Source: an uncultured Bacilli bacterium
GTDB taxonomy: Bacteria > Bacillota_I > Bacilli_A > RFN20 > CAG-631
DNA length: 64,000 bases
NCBI GenBank assembly: GCA_934201705.1
Contig: CAKPXF010000004.1
Span: 66,683-130,682 of the forward strand
Direction: 5' to 3'
The notes beneath the pieces were generated by a model. It was not told the DNA's origin and did no database searches. It saw nothing but the letters and a program-made list of their open reading frames with translations. The translations under genes and the position numbers were made by a program. This document shows, in pieces, positions 63,550 through 64,000 of the stretch. How positions within the stretch are numbered: the first letter of the stretch is position 1; each line of letters starts with the position of its first letter.

Positions 63550-64000
63550 TGTTTCATCACATAGTAATGTTGCTAGCGATTTATACAATAATGGTAAGGT
63601 TATTTCTATTAAAAATAATCTTGATTCATTAGGTAGAGTGACAAGCAGGAAAATAAATACAAATCAAAAAAGTCTTTATTATCAATATGAATATGACAAA
63701 TTCAAAATTAATAAAGAATCACTTCCAGATAAGCATAGCAACAAATACACTTACGATGATATGGGCAACATCATAAAAAAAGAGCATTATGTTGAAAGTA
63801 CTTTACTAAATGAAACATCTTACCAATATGATTAACTAGGTAGACTTATTAGTGAGACATATTATAATGGTAAAAAGCATACATATGCTTATGATACTAA
63901 CGGAAACATTAAATATCATAAGATTTATCAAAATAATGTTATCGTTAAAGATTTAACTTACACTTATTCAACTACTATTAAGGATTTATTATTATCTATT
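63506..64000 (+). pseudogene. RHS YD-repeat fragment, frameshifted and with a nonsense codon, running off the right edge
   Basis: Continues the LamG fragment in another frame: DVSSHSNVASDLYNNGKVIS, LDSLGRVTSRKINTNQKSLY, YQYEYDKFKIN, KYTYDDMGNIIKKEHYVE, SYQYD, then TAA (63833-63835) where the family has a codon inside YD-x-LGRL, then LGRLISETYYNGKKHTYAYD to the window end. At least one frameshift and one nonsense mutation, so this copy is not functional as assembled. Confidence 0.75.

Noticed and set aside
1..64000. Mycoplasma-type code with TGA as tryptophan
   Set aside because: Many long conserved genes are uninterrupted with TGG for Trp, and TGA serves as stop in ATGA-type overlaps.

Overview
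The window is a very AT-rich chromosomal segment read with the ordinary bacterial code. The gene set (Rex, AdhE, [FeFe] hydrogenases, formate-THF ligase, CotH, a YfhO-type protein, DUF1540, DUF523, DUF378, AddAB, MurC, a Clp ATPase) and strong AGGAGG or GGTGAT ribosome sites point to an anaerobic, fermentative, low-GC Gram-positive bacterium. It is probably a gut-type Bacilli/Erysipelotrichia/RF39-like or Clostridia lineage; that placement is inference. No rRNA, tRNA, CRISPR array or intact insertion sequence was seen.

Layout. 0-2 kb: the start of a secreted protein running off the left edge, and a CofE-like ligase. 1.9-11.4 kb: a 2182-residue surface protein with 13 InlB-type repeats, a repeat-built coiled coil and a C-terminal membrane anchor, divergent from a response regulator/7TM histidine kinase pair. 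11.5-13 kb: a LysR regulator and a YfcE-type phosphodiesterase. 13.1-22.0 kb: a tight eight-gene redox operon: rex, adhE, an APH-fold kinase, two thioredoxin-like [2Fe-2S] proteins, a PAS-bearing sensory [FeFe] hydrogenase, a SpoIIE/PP2C phosphatase and a group-B-like [FeFe] hydrogenase, closed by a terminator. 22-30.4 kb: YwaF-like protein, CDF transporter, GtrB/CsbB-type glycosyltransferase, YfhO-like protein, fhs and DUF1540. 30.5-37.5 kb: a sugar operon (TIM-barrel isomerase, GH36 alpha-galactosidase, TldD/TldE pair, small membrane protein, aldose epimerase) behind a promoter with a perfect 18-bp palindrome. 37.5-54.6 kb: DUF4143 ATPase, ClpC-like ATPase, LolA-like protein, a compact AddB/AddA, DUF523, CotH lipoprotein, MurC, and an unusual HTH-AAA-PD-(D/E)XK protein with a strong promoter inside a cluster of CGAAA operator half-sites.

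54.9-64 kb is an accessory region: a decaying RHS polymorphic-toxin locus. Two RHS pieces face away from each other at about 62.83 kb. The minus-strand piece holds the RHS core end and, past an in-frame TGA, a C-terminal tip followed by a likely immunity gene. Further along the minus strand are small orphan genes (PH-like membrane proteins, short acidic proteins) and at least two RHS remnants, at 57174-57220 and 59951-60202. The array therefore looks like a record of successive toxin-tip/immunity replacements.

Most notable: the Rex-adhE-sensory-hydrogenase-phosphatase operon, in which Rex itself has lost two of its three Rossmann glycines; the HTH-AAA-nuclease gene with its operator cluster; and the broken, inverted RHS locus with its immunity array. 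Start sites were moved downstream of the longest ORF wherever a ribosome site or promoter required it.
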